DNA of 64,000 bases, taken from Anaeramoeba flamelloides (taxonomy: Eukaryota; Metamonada; Anaeramoebidae). Below are positions 45,869-57,341 of the stretch, one piece after another (the first letter of the stretch is position 1; the number at the start of each line of letters is the position of its first letter). A program made the translations under genes and the position numbers. The stretch covers positions 2,790,001 through 2,854,000 of the forward strand of contig JANTQA010000033.1 in NCBI GenBank assembly GCA_027625915.1. The letters are read 5' to 3'. The notes under the pieces are model-generated. The model ran no database searches and had not been told where the DNA came from. It saw only the letters and a list, made by a program, of their open reading frames with translations.

Positions 45869-46618
45869 TTGGTGTTGATTGGAAAGTAAAATTTAGTTGT
45901 TCTTTTAAATTGAAGTTGTTTTTGGTAGTGGAATAGTTGATGGTTGAGTATTTTTGTTTTTGTTTTTGTGTTTTTAATCAAAAAAAAAAATTGTAAAAAA
46001 AAAAGAAAAAAAAATATAAAACAAATAAAATGAACAAGAAAAAAATGTCAATTATTTTCCAAAAGAAATAAAAACAAAAGAGGATAACAAAAAACTAAAT
46101 ATTCATGTTTTTATTATTAAAGTTAAATTAAGTAGAAAATTGTTCAAAACTTACTGGAGTGAGCCTCAATAAAAATAAAAAAAGGAAAAGAAAGGTTTAT
46201 TTTATTCGACTAAAAAAAGAAAAAAAATGAAAAATAAAAATGATTTAATAAGGATTATAATGATCCATTCTAATTTTAAGGTTCAGAAACTTATTTAAAG
46301 AGGTTTTCTTTGGTTTGTGAGTTTTCAGATCCTGTTTTTAATAATGAATAATAATAAATTTTTCTTTGTGGGTATTTGAACTAATATAGGGAAAAAATTT
46401 CAGTTATCGTTTTTTCAATATTCAAATCTACTTTTCTTTTTTTACAGATCAAAATAATCCATAAAAACTTTATAAATTGGTGATTGAAAACAAAAGGTAT
46501 GTTCTTTTTTCCAGAAAGTTTACACATTAAATGAACAAAGAAACAGACAATAAACTTTCAAATAAATATTGGTTTTATAAAGTTCTGTTAATTAAAAATA
46601 AATGTAAAAAATAAAGGA
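45869..46618. other. Intergenic region upstream of Rpn9
   Basis: Shared by the Rpn9 promoter and the 3' flank of the next minus-strand gene. A-rich runs only; nothing recognised. Confidence 0.35.
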
Positions 46619-47299
46619 TTAAGGATGAACATCCCAAATGAGTTCTGAACAATATATTCCAAATATTACTTTTTCCTTTTGGTTTAGGTTCATACATTCT
46701 TTTGTCAAATAGATATAAGAAATTCTTTTTTCAATAAATGGTTGAGTTTTTTTGGTTACAATTTTTTGTTCTGCATTGAAAATCTCACTTACCAATTCCT
46801 TAAAAATGGAATTTAGAAAAGATTTATCCAATTAGTATTTCATATAAGTCAGATGTTAAACAAAGTACTGATAATTCAATTATAAATTTAATAATTATCC
46901 TATAAATCAACATTACTCTTCACTCCTCTATGGTGGGTGGATATTAATAATCCAATCAATAAAAAAAGACATTGGAAAAAATTGACATTTTATTACAAAA
47001 ATAATATTTTTTAATAACAGAATTAAAGATCTTAAAAGTCTTATCAAACATTAACTTATAGTTTTTGTAATGTCTTAAACAATTTGTTTTGAATACAAAT
47101 GACCCCTGTTAAATGGGGAGTTTATTTAAAAGAAGAACCAATTTTCATCAAATAATTTTTCAAAGAAAAAATTATACTATTGAAAAAATATCAAAAAATC
47201 TGACAAAAATTCCAAATATAAATTTTCATAAAAGATCAATCTGTTTACCTTCAAAATAGATTTGGTCAGTGTAATAAAGTCGTGATTGTAAAATGGATG
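46619..47299 (-). CDS. 3'-terminal exons of an unidentified gene, complement join(46619..46798, 47249..47299)
   Basis: The last exon gives ELVSEIFNAEQKIVTKKTQP ... ending GIYCSELIWDVHP. A short upstream exon gives HPFYNHDFITLTKSILK, bounded by an acceptor (TTCAATGTAG) and a donor (GTAAAC). The two join in phase 0 with a 450-bp intron. Codon use is balanced and both splice signals are good, so I think this is real, but I do not know the family. The fragment is 76 residues. Upstream exons were not found; a LINE fragment (47486-47780) sits where the next intron would be. Confidence 0.45.
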
Positions 47300-47485
47300 C
47301 TACATTGAAATAAGAAGAAAAATACTTAGATTATACATTTAAACATGGATTTTAGGATCAAGGGTTACGGATTTTTAACTACTGTAGTTCACAAATAATT
47401 TGAACCAAAATTCATTTTTTCACAAAACAACAAATGGTTTTGAATATCCAATTATTTAAATAAAAATTTTCAATCAACTTTTAAA

Positions 47486-47780
47486 AACATCAATTATTTT
47501 TTTTTTTTTTTTTTTTTTTGTATTGTTTAAGGGAGGAGTTTTTAGTTCCTCTTGTTTGCCCGAATTCCTAAATTGCGATTTAGAAATTTTTTTAAAAGAT
47601 TTCCATATACTTGTATTTTCCACTAGGGCTAATAAACTTATGGAATCTTTTCTGTTAATAATATTAAAAATATTATTGTTTTTTAATATATGAGATATAT
47701 TAATCTTTTTTAATTCAGATATCCAGATTTTACGATTATTTTCATAGGCTGGGCAGTTCCAGAGAAAAAACATCAATTAT
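47486..47780 (-). mobile_element. LINE 3'-end fragment (subfamily Y) with target-site duplication
   Basis: The minus strand encodes FLWNCPAYENNRKIWISELK and DSISLLALVENTSIWKS, ending with CTCCTCCCTTAAA and poly-A (poly-T at 47498-47519). AAAAACATCAATTATT occurs on both sides. It is very close to the LINE at 59.5 kb. Confidence 0.85.
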
Positions 47781-48599
47781 TGATCTTTTTGATAAATTAA
47801 AATAAAGATCAAAATATTGAAAAAAAAAAAAAAAAATACAATTCCCGATCTTCAAATGAATTTCGATTTTTAAATTGAATTCTTGATAAACTTCCCTTGA
47901 TTTCCTGATCCAATAGAAATCAAATTATTTTTTTATGAAAATTTTTTTCTAAATTGAATCAATTGTCGAAAATAATTGTCTAAAATTATCCTTCTGTTTT
48001 AGAATTCTTTTTTTAATAGTACAACTTTAAGTTATGAATATCATTTTTACTTTTTTTTTTTTGGATGATGTTGTGACTGTTTCATATGACTTTATTGTTG
48101 AAAAAAAAGAAATAAAGCCTAAGTTTGGAGCACATTTTGGCATGCCTACAATGGTTTTTTTAACCATAAGTGATTAGTGTCAGTATAGATTTGTATCGAA
48201 ATAAAGTATATTATAATTGTGCGTAAATCATAAAAATAGTATCAGATCATTCTAATGTCTCTAAAAAATCTTTCATAAATATTATTGAATGATGAATTAT
48301 TAGTTTTTTAACATCCAATCACAAAAAAATTATAATTTTTCAGTATCTTTTGTAAATAATTGATTTTCCTAATCTACAAAAGAAAAACCAAAATAATAAT
48401 TTTCTTACATTTAATCTTTAATATTCATGACCTCTAAAAGTAACTTTTTTAATATTAGAATAAGTAGATTTACTATTATCAAAATAAACTGTTTATAAAA
48501 GGTTAAACTGTTTTTCAAAAAATAAAAATAATGATTCTTTTTAGAGAATTCCCATACATTAGCCAAAAAATAAAAAACTTGATACTAACACCAAGTAAA
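47781..48599. other. Spacer with a coding-like frame and a weak family K relative
   Basis: 48034-48177 (+) reads ...DDVVTVSYDFIVEKKEIKPK then FGAHFGMPTMVFLTISD and stops. Composition is coding-like but no family is recognised. 48230-48470 resembles family K loosely. Confidence 0.3.
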
Positions 48600-49304
48600 T
48601 AAACTATTTTTCAAACAAAGTGGCACACCTCTCAAATCGCCAATACCATCGAATTTGATTGTTTATAAGATAATTACTTATTGGTGATTTTCATTTTAAT
48701 TATTCATTTTTTCATTTTTTGCTTTTTTTATTTTTGGATATTGAACAGTTGGAAAATGAAAAAGCAAGATCAGAAAAAACCAATTTGGAAATAATTTACC
48801 TGTGTATAAACTGAAACAGTTTAAGTTTGATTTCGAATGAGCTAGAAATAGGAATTAAGAAAGACCATCATTGGATTGATGCATGGAACAAAGAAAAGAG
48901 AAATAAAGAAAAAACATTCCAACAAAATACCAAATGAATTGTGGCTTTATATTGAATATGAGACTTTAAAGAACAAAATTTTGACGTGTAAAGAATTATC
49001 AATAAAATGTTGAGAACTTTTTCCCAATTCGCCTTGTTCAAAGGTTTTTATTGGTTTTATAATTTTTTTTTCTTTACAATTTACAAAACGAGATTTCTCA
49101 TTTCAAATAAAAGGGCACACCAATTTTTAAAATATTGAATTATAATTTTTATTGTTTAGTTTCAATGAGTTTTAAAGATTCAGTTGAGTGTTTTTTTATG
49201 TTTTAAAGCGTTTCTTAGATTTTAGAATGATACTACAATTAATTTGATTCATTTATGAATAATTCTTAAAATTTTTTGTGCCCTTTTATTTGAAAAAGAG
49301 TTTA
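48600..49304. mobile_element. Family C element, inverted copy 3 (705 bp)
   Basis: The ends TAAACTATTTTTCAAACAAA and TATTTGAAAAAGAGTTTA are complete, with TA at both edges. The body matches the reverse complement of 8536-9236. Confidence 0.7.
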
Positions 49305-50344
49305 TTATGTTTTTTTCTTAAATTTCTATTATTCAAAAGAAAGTATAAAACAGAAAGATCAGTATCACAACCTTTTCACTAAAAAATTGATACTTATTTT
49401 TTAATAAATAATATTGAAAAAAAAATCTAAAATTTCTTTAACATTGAGAAAATTATAAAAAAATTTTCAATCAAATTGCTTTCCGAATAAAAATTTTACT
49501 CAAAATATAAAGCGTTTTAAATATTTAAAATTGATTTGAACTTAGGTTTAGTATTGTTTAATAAATTGGATGTTACGCTGGAACAAGAAGAAAAAAAAAG
49601 CACTGCTTTTATTTTGAAGCATGGATTATTGTTCAGATATAGGGTTTTTTTTTTGATCACTCTACCCAATAATTTTTAGAATAAAAACCAAAAATATGAT
49701 TTTTATTCTTTCTTTTTGATAAAACTAGTTGTATCATCAATATATTCCAATAAGCGAAAGTATTTGTATTGATAATCCCTTAGATTATATATTTAATTTT
49801 TCAAAATAAATTGAATTTTTTAATAACAAATCAACATTATGAGTCAATTTTGTGCGGTTAACTTTAACCAAGAAGAAGTCATAGATTAAAGTTAATTTTT
49901 ATTGGGTGAAATTACATTCATTTCCCATGGTTCATATATATATATATATATATCTAAAAAATCAATTAATCAATTTATAATATTTGTTCATCTCATCAAT
50001 TAACAAATGATCCTGGTATTAGTTAATGATCCCAACAATTTCAGAAAACAATCTACATTTCACAACAAATTTAAAGGTTGAATTATCAATATTCAAACTC
50101 CAGTATTGCACAATATCTTTCTTAAAATGTGTGGTGAAATCTAGACGAGTTGTTAAAAAATTCAATTTATTTAAATAATTAAATAAGTAAAAATTCGATT
50201 TTTTTTGACAAATTATTTCTGAAATAGAAGAAATCTATAAATTAAAAAATTAGACTAATAAAAAAAAAAAAAAAACTAATAAGTCTTTGGGTTTTTATGT
50301 TGATGATAATTGGGTTAATCTTTGATATTAAAAAAAATATAAAA
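49305..50344. other. Spacer with (AT)n tract
   Basis: AT-rich. An (AT)8 run lies at about 49936-49953. 49560-49660 loosely matches 47295-47370. No gene. Confidence 0.3.
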
Positions 50345-50585
50345 AATAGTTATTTTTGAAAGTTCTATATCTAAATTATTAAATACCAGAATACTGTATT
50401 TTGATTTTCAATTTTTAGATTTGGAAAAGGAATTAAAAAAAATTTTTTCAAAATGAAATTTTTTAATTGTGATCATTAGTAAAAAATGTAATAATTTATT
50501 GTGCAATAAGTTTTATAATAGATTTTTTAGAGCTATTCTAACCATGAATCACTAATATACTATCATCTCAATATCAGCATAGTTT
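50345..50585. repeat. Dispersed repeat family K, inverted copy
   Basis: The reverse complement matches 27010-27240 closely. It ends about 230 bp before the neuroguidin start codon. Confidence 0.6.
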
Positions 50586-50812
50586 AATTTTAGACTTCTC
50601 CTTTATCAACACTCTTCCCTTAATAGATTGAATTTTCAAATTTAAATTCGATATTTTTTTTAAATCACCACAACCATTTCTTTTTTATAACTACAAAAAT
50701 ACAGCCAATGTCAAAATTATTCAAGAACAAACAAATATCATGATGACACTCCAAAATATTTCATTCATTTTTTTTCTGTATTTTCCTTTTTCAACTTCTT
50801 TTTTGATCAACA

Positions 50813-53800
50813 ATGTCATCTTCAAGTGATGAAATCCAATTGTTTGACTTTGATAAATCACCAAAATCAAGTTCTGAGTCTGACAGTGAAACTGAAACAA
50901 AGCACGATGCTGAAACGCAAGTAAAAGGGAATAAAAAACAATCACCAAGCAAAGTCACAAACCAAGAAAAACAAGAAACCCAAAATATTAAGCTTGACTT
51001 AAAGAGTAAAAAAGCACTTATCAATGAGCAGTATCAAAATTTTAATAAAGTACTTGACGAGATCTTGGTTGATAGTAAAATTATCACCAAACAAGCAGAT
51101 ACATTTTTAGAAAAACTTAATGAATCAAATGTTACAACTGAAAATGGCATTTCTTTACTTGAATCTAAACAACGTAAATTCTACTCTTTTAAATTCTCAC
51201 TCAATTTCAATTTGAAACAAATTCTTCTCTCGAATGATTTTCTTGTGTTTTGAATTTCTTTTTTTTTCAAAAATTAATTGGTTACGTAATAAAATCTCCC
51301 AAAAACCAAAAAAAAAACAAAAAAAACTTATTTCTATACAATCCGCATTACCAATTGTGCTGTTTCAAAATGTCTCAACGTATTGTTAAATAACCTACAA
51401 CAACTTCAAAAAGATCTCTTATTAAGTTACTGTATTGAATTGCTCTTTTATTCTGCGTTCAGGACTAAGGGAAATTTTTCTTCAGATCACGACCTTATTG
51501 ATAAACTAATAAAAAAAAGGGTAATTATCGAAAAAATTAAACCAATCGAGCACAAAATTAAATACCAAATTGATAAGCTTATCAAATTAGCATTATCTGG
51601 AACATCAGATCTTCTCAAGTCTTCACAAAAGGGAAGTGAATCAAAATTAAAACAAGTCCAACCCTTTAGCAATGACCAAGATCCTTTATCTTTTAAACCT
51701 AACCTCGACTCTTTAGTATCTAAATTTGATCAAGACGATGACTCAGGTTTATACAAAACAAACAAAATAGCTTCTGTGGAATTTTTGGATCCCAAAGGTA
51801 AATATTCTTTTTGAAATTTTTTTTTATTTTATTAAGGGATCAACATCCCAGTTATTACGATGAAAAATATTTTTCTGAAATGGAAAAACAATTTTTTGTT
51901 ATTTTTACTCGTTCCTGAATACCAATCAAAAACCAATCAACATTTGAAGCAATAATCGGTCTCTAATAATTAACAATCGAAAAACGAAGACATATTTAGA
52001 AAAAAGCACCAAAGAGCGACACTCAATTTCCAATTTGAATGGTTATGAATTATAATTTTGAAAAAAGCTTTATTTGTTTGGAAGTGTCTCTCTTTGGTAC
52101 TTTTTGAGATCTTGAAGATTTTTTTTTTTTTTTTAATTTATCTCATCTTTCAAATGAGTTATTTTTTTCTCTCAGTAATGTTACAAAATCCTTACTTTAT
52201 TAAATATAGAAAGTTATAAAAGAACCACAAATTAATTTAAAACGAATTAGATTGATTGTGTACTTAAAAGAAAACAATTTGTTTTAAATTGTAGAAATTT
52301 AACCATTTGGAAATTTAAAATAAGAAACAATTGGATTTAATTTTTGAAATTTGATTTTTGGAATTTGGAATGCTTTTTCACTTATTTTTCTTCGTTGAAT
52401 TTTTTGCCAAGAGGATCCTTTGAATTTTTTTTTTTGTTATTTGAATTTTGCCAATCAAAAGAAGCGCAATTCCATGATATCCTTTTTGGTATCAGGTCAC
52501 CCCTTGGGTATGATGCAAATATATGACAAGTTACTAGAGCCTTAACCTTATAGATAAAATTTTCTTGTTTTTTAATTATTAGAAACCCAAATTAAAATTG
52601 TGTAAACAAATATATTCTTTGACTGAAACAGGGTTTATATTAACTTAAAATTATAAAATTGCTTATTATAAAGATTTTGAAACTGGAAAAAATCATTTTT
52701 AAAAAAACTATTATAAACTCTGTTTCTGTCAAAGGGGAATCCAAAAAAAAACATTCTTTTCAAATATCAATTATTTTATATAAATGACCTTTGAAGATAA
52801 AATAAGAAATAAGCAGAATAATAGACATCAAAGAATTGTTGATATATGTCTGAAAGAAAACTAATTAATCAATAAATTTTCTTAAAAATTGAAAAACTCA
52901 AATTCTTAGGTCCCCATTGAGAAAAACAACGATGTTCGTTTTGAACTTCTACTGGTATTTGAATAATAAATAGGAAACAATTTTCACTTCATTTTCCATA
53001 CTTTTCTTTTAGAAATCAAGTCCCCAAACGAAGTGTGTAGGTATTTGTAGTCTCTATTTGAAAAAGGAAATGAAAATTCAGGGAAAATTTTTCACATTTA
53101 TTAATCAAATATCATGATCAAAGATCGAATAGAATTCCAATAGAAATCAATATGATTTATCAACAATGATTTTCATGGTTTCAATGACATTAGAATAACA
53201 CATTTTTACCAAGTGACTATTGATCTTGCCATAAAAAAAAATTTTGCAACTGAATTTCGTTTTAAAAAAAAAATCGAAAAAAAAAAAACAAAAATGTGAA
53301 AAAATGAACCAAGTTTTGAAAATTTCCAAAATAATTTTTTTCTTCTAATATCTATGCAAACCCTTGAAACACATGTATTTTACCCATTACAACTGTGCCC
53401 CTTTGACTGAAAAATAGTTTACTTTTAAACAATCCTTTTCAAAAACAAATCTAAAAATCTTAATAAAATAGCAAATTATTTTTTTTAATCTTTAATTCAA
53501 AATTTTCAACACACCAAAATTCAATTTTTGAAAAAAAAAAAAATCTTATTTAATAAATTCTAGAAGAAATACCAAATTAGAACCATTCACTAAATGGAAT
53601 GTTAACAATTGTTTATAATTCACAATACTCACAAAACAAACAATAAATAATTCTAAATCTAAAAAATTAAAAAGATATGTATCAAAAACTTTGAAATGAG
53701 TATTTATTTTTAATGATTAAATTTTTCAATAAAAAACAATTAATTCGTTACAGAGGAGAATTTTGAAATGACTAAATTTGTGTCTTATAATTCAAATAGT

Positions 53801-54955
53801 GTCTAAAATAGAAACAGTCATTCGAAGATTTTTAAACTCAAACAAGTTTTACAAGATAAAATTTTGGAATTATCACAACAAAAAAATTATTGATAAATTT
53901 GTTGAAATGTGATTAAAAAATATTGATCGATCTAATGGTTAAGATACCATCAACATATAGTTATGTGTTTTTTAAAATTAAAAGGAACTCAACTATAACT
54001 TCTATAAACCATCGAAAAAAAAATATTGATTGAACGAAACAGGTTGTATTATTCAAAAAAAAAAATTGAAAAAAAAAAACAAAAAGATGAAAAAATGATT
54101 TAATATTTTTACAAAAATCAAAATTATTTCAAATTTGAAGAAAATTGTATTTGTGTGATTCTTTCAACTGTTTTAGCCGTGTTAAAACAATTGAATTTGA
54201 TTATTATTGTCATAGGTTAAACGAAAGAATCATTTAATATGCAATGGAGAGGCCTTTTAAGTGACTAAATAAAAATTGAAATTGAGTTTATTTTTTTATT
54301 TTTAATAATTTTCTTTTTCATTTGAAATTTATTAATCAAATATCCTTTTTTTTTTATTTTTATTATATAACCAATTATTTTTTGATTCTAAAAAAACAAA
54401 CTAATAATAGATTACAAAAAAAAACAAAAAAAGAGAGAAAAACTTGAAAAGCAGGTTAAAAATAGTGAAATTCTCCAAGAGTTGCGTGAGGAATTTGCAA
54501 CAACTCCTCGTGTTATTTCACATAAAAAACTGAATAGGTATGAACAAGAAATTGAAAATAATGAAGAAAGAGTGAAAGAGTTTGAAGAAGAACATATGAC
54601 TCGTATATCACTTACTAAGAAACATAGGAAAAAAATGAGAACTTTAAAGCATAAATCTGACGATTTTAATAAATTTGATAGATTTTCAACTTTATCGGTA
54701 TTTCAAAAATTCACTGAACATGACATAGATGAAAAAGAACTTGATAGTAAAAAGAAGCGCAAAGAAGCCTTAAAGGAATTTCAGGAAAATGAAAGAAAAA
54801 GAAATTATTCAAACTATGGGAATTATAAAAACCATGGAAATCGCCAAAAGCATCGAAATTCAAAAAACGATCACCAATCACTTTCAAATCTTTTTACTGA
54901 AGAAGATATTAATCCAAAAAGAAGAAAGAAATTAAAAAAACATAATAGAAAATAA
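50813..54955 (+). CDS. NGDN: Neuroguidin/Lcp5-like Sas10-family protein, join(50813..51173, 51414..51797, 54411..54955)
   Basis: Lcp5/neuroguidin is a nucleolar protein of the small-subunit processome (18S rRNA maturation). After an acidic Ser-rich start, exon 1 ends ENGISLLESKQ; exon 2 resumes LLLSYCIELLFY and has the family core RVIIEKIKPIEHKIKYQIDK (human TVLEKLRPLDQKLKYQIDK) and DPLSFKPNLDSLVSKF (human DPLRFKPHPSNMMSKL). Exon 3 has SEILQELREEFATTPRVI (human SSVIRELKEQYSDAPEEI) and a basic nucleolar-type tail. All joins are in phase 1, giving 429 residues. Intron 1 is 240 bp and intron 2 is 2613 bp and repeat-filled. The family's YVPPR box, which should fall at the second junction, is missing: a small exon may hide in intron 2, or the box is lost. 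Confidence 0.87.
51832..52545. mobile_element. Family G TTAA-flanked element, copy 2
   Basis: TTAAGGGATCAAC at the left and GAGCCTTAA at the right; 714 bp. The internal hairpin is kept (CCAAAGAGCGACACT near 52007). It begins 34 bp after the splice donor. Confidence 0.6.
52714..53421. mobile_element. Family B TA-flanked element, copy 1 (708 bp)
   Basis: The left end TAAACTCTGTTTCTGTCAAA mirrors the right end TTTGACTGAAAAATAGTTTA. A stray inverted end (TTTGACTGAAACAGGGTTTA) at 52617-52638 hints at a second, deleted copy next to it. Confidence 0.7.
53492..54200. repeat. Dispersed repeat family A, copy 2
   Basis: The counterpart of 447-975 in the CKAP5-like intron. It sits directly after family B, an order repeated near the right end of the window. 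Confidence 0.6.
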
Positions 54956-56900
54956 ATTATATAAAGACAATAAAGATATATTATCTTATGATATTTTGTT
55001 ATGATATAATAAACCATCAAATAAAATAAAAAATAAAATAGATTTAGAAATATAAAAATACTAACATTAAAAACAAAAAATTTTAATTTTATAATATTAT
55101 TCCTGAATTGTTTTTAAAAAATTTTTTTCTTTATGATTTTACTTTTATTTTAAAAAGAGAATTATTAATTATGATAATGATACTAAACTTTCATTTAAGG
55201 TTAATGATGGAGTATTTACTGATAATGTAAACTTTGCAATATTATCAATTAATCCTGATAATAATTTGAAATCATGATTAATTGAACTTTATTGCCCTTT
55301 AATATTCAGAGTTCACATTTTGATTCTTTTTCAAAAAAAAAAAATTGATAATTCTTCTTTTTTGAAAATAACCTCAAACAATTCTTTTTTATTTTAATGA
55401 TTAAAATTCAATTTATTTCTTGTTTAAATTCGGTTTTTCATGGAATCCCTCCTTTCTAGAAATTTAATAAATAATAAATGTTTATTTTTGAAATTAAAAA
55501 AGAATTTAGTATTTCTCAAAAGAATAAAGATTGTGGTTTTTCTACTTGGGATTTTTTTTTTCATCATCTTTTCTTCAATCCTAATGTTTTTATATTTATT
55601 CCTGATAAAAAAAATATTTTACTTTGAAATGGAATCATTACATGAATCTTTTTTTTTGTTATAGTGTTTTGATAACAAATAAAAAAGTCTTTTTATGGTT
55701 CTGTGGAATCAGAATAAAATAATTTTTGATGTTTTTGAAAAATTATTCATAAAAGGGGGTTGAACAAGTAGAAACCGTTGTTTAAAACTGGTTATATTTT
55801 AATCATTTTAATAAGATGATTCCAAATTTTAAATTTGTGAGATTCTAGAAATTCCAAAAATTTTATCATTTTGGAAACTCTATTAAAAATGATAGTTCTG
55901 ATTTTTTATTTTTTTTTTTTAATTTATTATAAAATTTAACCTAAAATTATCCCATACCCCCATATAATCTTTATAAAAACATGATGGTTACAAATTTAAT
56001 AAATCATAACTCTAATTATCTCACAGAGCAAACTATCTGGTATGTATTAACATTTGTAAAACTTTTAGTACTTCTTTTTCAAAGCAATTGTAATCGAAAA
56101 TAGATAATAATTCTAGATTAAAAATAATTAAGGATATTGTTGGAGTTATCGATTGAGAAAAAAAAAAAATAATACTTAAACAAAGTTATTTTTATGAAAA
56201 AAATTTCCTGAAGACACTTCATTTTTTTATATTCAATCTTATCATGCGTCCTTAGGTTTGCAACTCCTCAAGAAACTGGAAAAAAAAAAAATTTACTTTT
56301 ATCTGGTGTAAGGCCATTTTATTTTGGTTCATAGCAGTTCGATCTTTGAATTTTTTTTTATTTTAATCTTTGTTTTAAAATGTATAATTTGAACAAAATT
56401 TTTTTTTTTTTGTTATGAAATTATAAATAAAGAGTGTAAGGACCATAGATTGGAAGGTATTTAATAAAAAAAAATATTTAATAGAGGTTCTTAACTGAAA
56501 TTATTTAAATTTGGTTTTATTTGGAACTTTTCTAAAATTGATTTTTTTTTTTTGGAAATTGCACAAAAGGATTTTTAAAATTTGAATTAACTCCCAAAAA
56601 AAATTTTTTAAAAACTTAACTTCCAGTATATTAGTCTAAACTCTTCAATTCGGATTTCGGAAACAAAAAAAAATAAATTCGCAAAATTACCTTACAGAAC
56701 CACTATTAAAATTCATAAAAAGTCCAAGATCTATCTGCTAAGAACTGAAACAACATGCCCTTTCATCACTCATATACAAATTCATTTTTTTTTCCCTTTC
56801 AAGGATTGTAAACCTTAACAAAATAAAATATTCATTTTTTAAACTTTTTCTTCATTTAATAATTCGGATTTAGTTAAATATTTCTTTCATCAGAACACAA
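54956..56900. other. Intergenic region with a decayed cadherin-like fragment
   Basis: Nearly 2 kb between the neuroguidin and snapin genes. 55137-55277 (+) is an open frame reading DTKLSFKVNDGVFTDNVNFA then ILSINPDNN, which looks like one strand pair of a cadherin-like repeat (compare ...VNDG...TDN...NPDN). It has no partners on either side, so it is probably a relic. The rest shows nothing. Confidence 0.3.
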
Positions 56901-57341
56901 ATGTTGGATCCAATTGATTTTGAAACTGGTCTTAAAGATCTTTTTATTCCCATTATTCAAGTAGCAACGCAAAAAGTCCAAGACGTTTACCAAACACAGG
57001 ATTCTCTTTTCCAACGAATTGAACAGCTTTATCTAAATTTAGAAAAAATCCAAATGATTAATTCCGCAGGTACCGATGAGCTTCAGATGTACTCTAAAAG
57101 GCTTCGTGAAATTCGAGTACGCCTCTATAAGATCACAAAAAAATTGATTGGAACAAACGAAAGGTTGGATAACATTTACCAAACCATTATTGGTCCTCAA
57201 GAAAAAAATGAAGAAACTGAAGAACCATTTTATTTGCAATTAAAAAAGAAACATAAAGAAAGACATCAAAAAAGAAAAGAAAAGAAAATGAAGGAAAAAA
57301 ATAAAGACAAGTCTAATACTGGGTTTTCAATTCATTTTTAG
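56901..57341 (+). CDS. Snapin-like subunit of BLOC-1/BORC
   Basis: Snapin (BLOC1S7) is a small coiled-coil subunit shared by BLOC-1 and BORC, which act in endosome and lysosome trafficking. This 146-residue, single-exon protein has the family layout: FETGLKDLFIPIIQVATQKV (human FAEGLLEFLRPAVQQLDSHV), a heptad-rich helix through IEQLYLNLEKIQMIN (human IDNLATELCRINEDQ), and YSKRLREIRVRLYKITKKLI (human YVKKLLNARRRVVLVNNIL) leading to ERLDNIYQTI (human ERLRRLNHSV). A Lys/Glu-rich tail of about 40 residues is extra. A CATCAG 7 bp before the ATG could be a 5' UTR splice acceptor. Short coiled coils are easy to confuse, so another BLOC/BORC subunit is possible. Confidence 0.6.
   Translation: MLDPIDFETGLKDLFIPIIQVATQKVQDVYQTQDSLFQRIEQLYLNLEKIQMINSAGTDELQMYSKRLREIRVRLYKITKKLIGTNERLDNIYQTIIGPQEKNEETEEPFYLQLKKKHKERHQKRKEKKMKEKNKDKSNTGFSIHF

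Larger units (their letters stand above)
51798..54410 (+). other. 2.6-kb repeat-filled intron 2 of the neuroguidin gene
   Basis: Donor GTAAAT, acceptor AATAATAG. It contains in order family G (51832-52545), family B (52714-53421) and family A (53492-54200), leaving little unique sequence. Confidence 0.75.

Noticed and set aside
46770-46792. A 22-nt intron (GTAAGT ... GCAG) in the last exon of the unknown gene
   Set aside because: Too short for a spliceosomal intron here (smallest seen is 108 bp). The frame is open through it.
52617-52735. A 120-bp mini-MITE formed by TTTGACTGAAACAGGGTTTA and TAAACTCTGTTTCTGTCAAA
   Set aside because: The ends point outward relative to normal element polarity; better explained as the right end of one family B copy next to the left end of another.
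55440-55664. 74-codon hydrophobic frame, membrane-protein-like
   Set aside because: Made of T-rich codons in T-rich DNA, with no charged topology pattern or family match.
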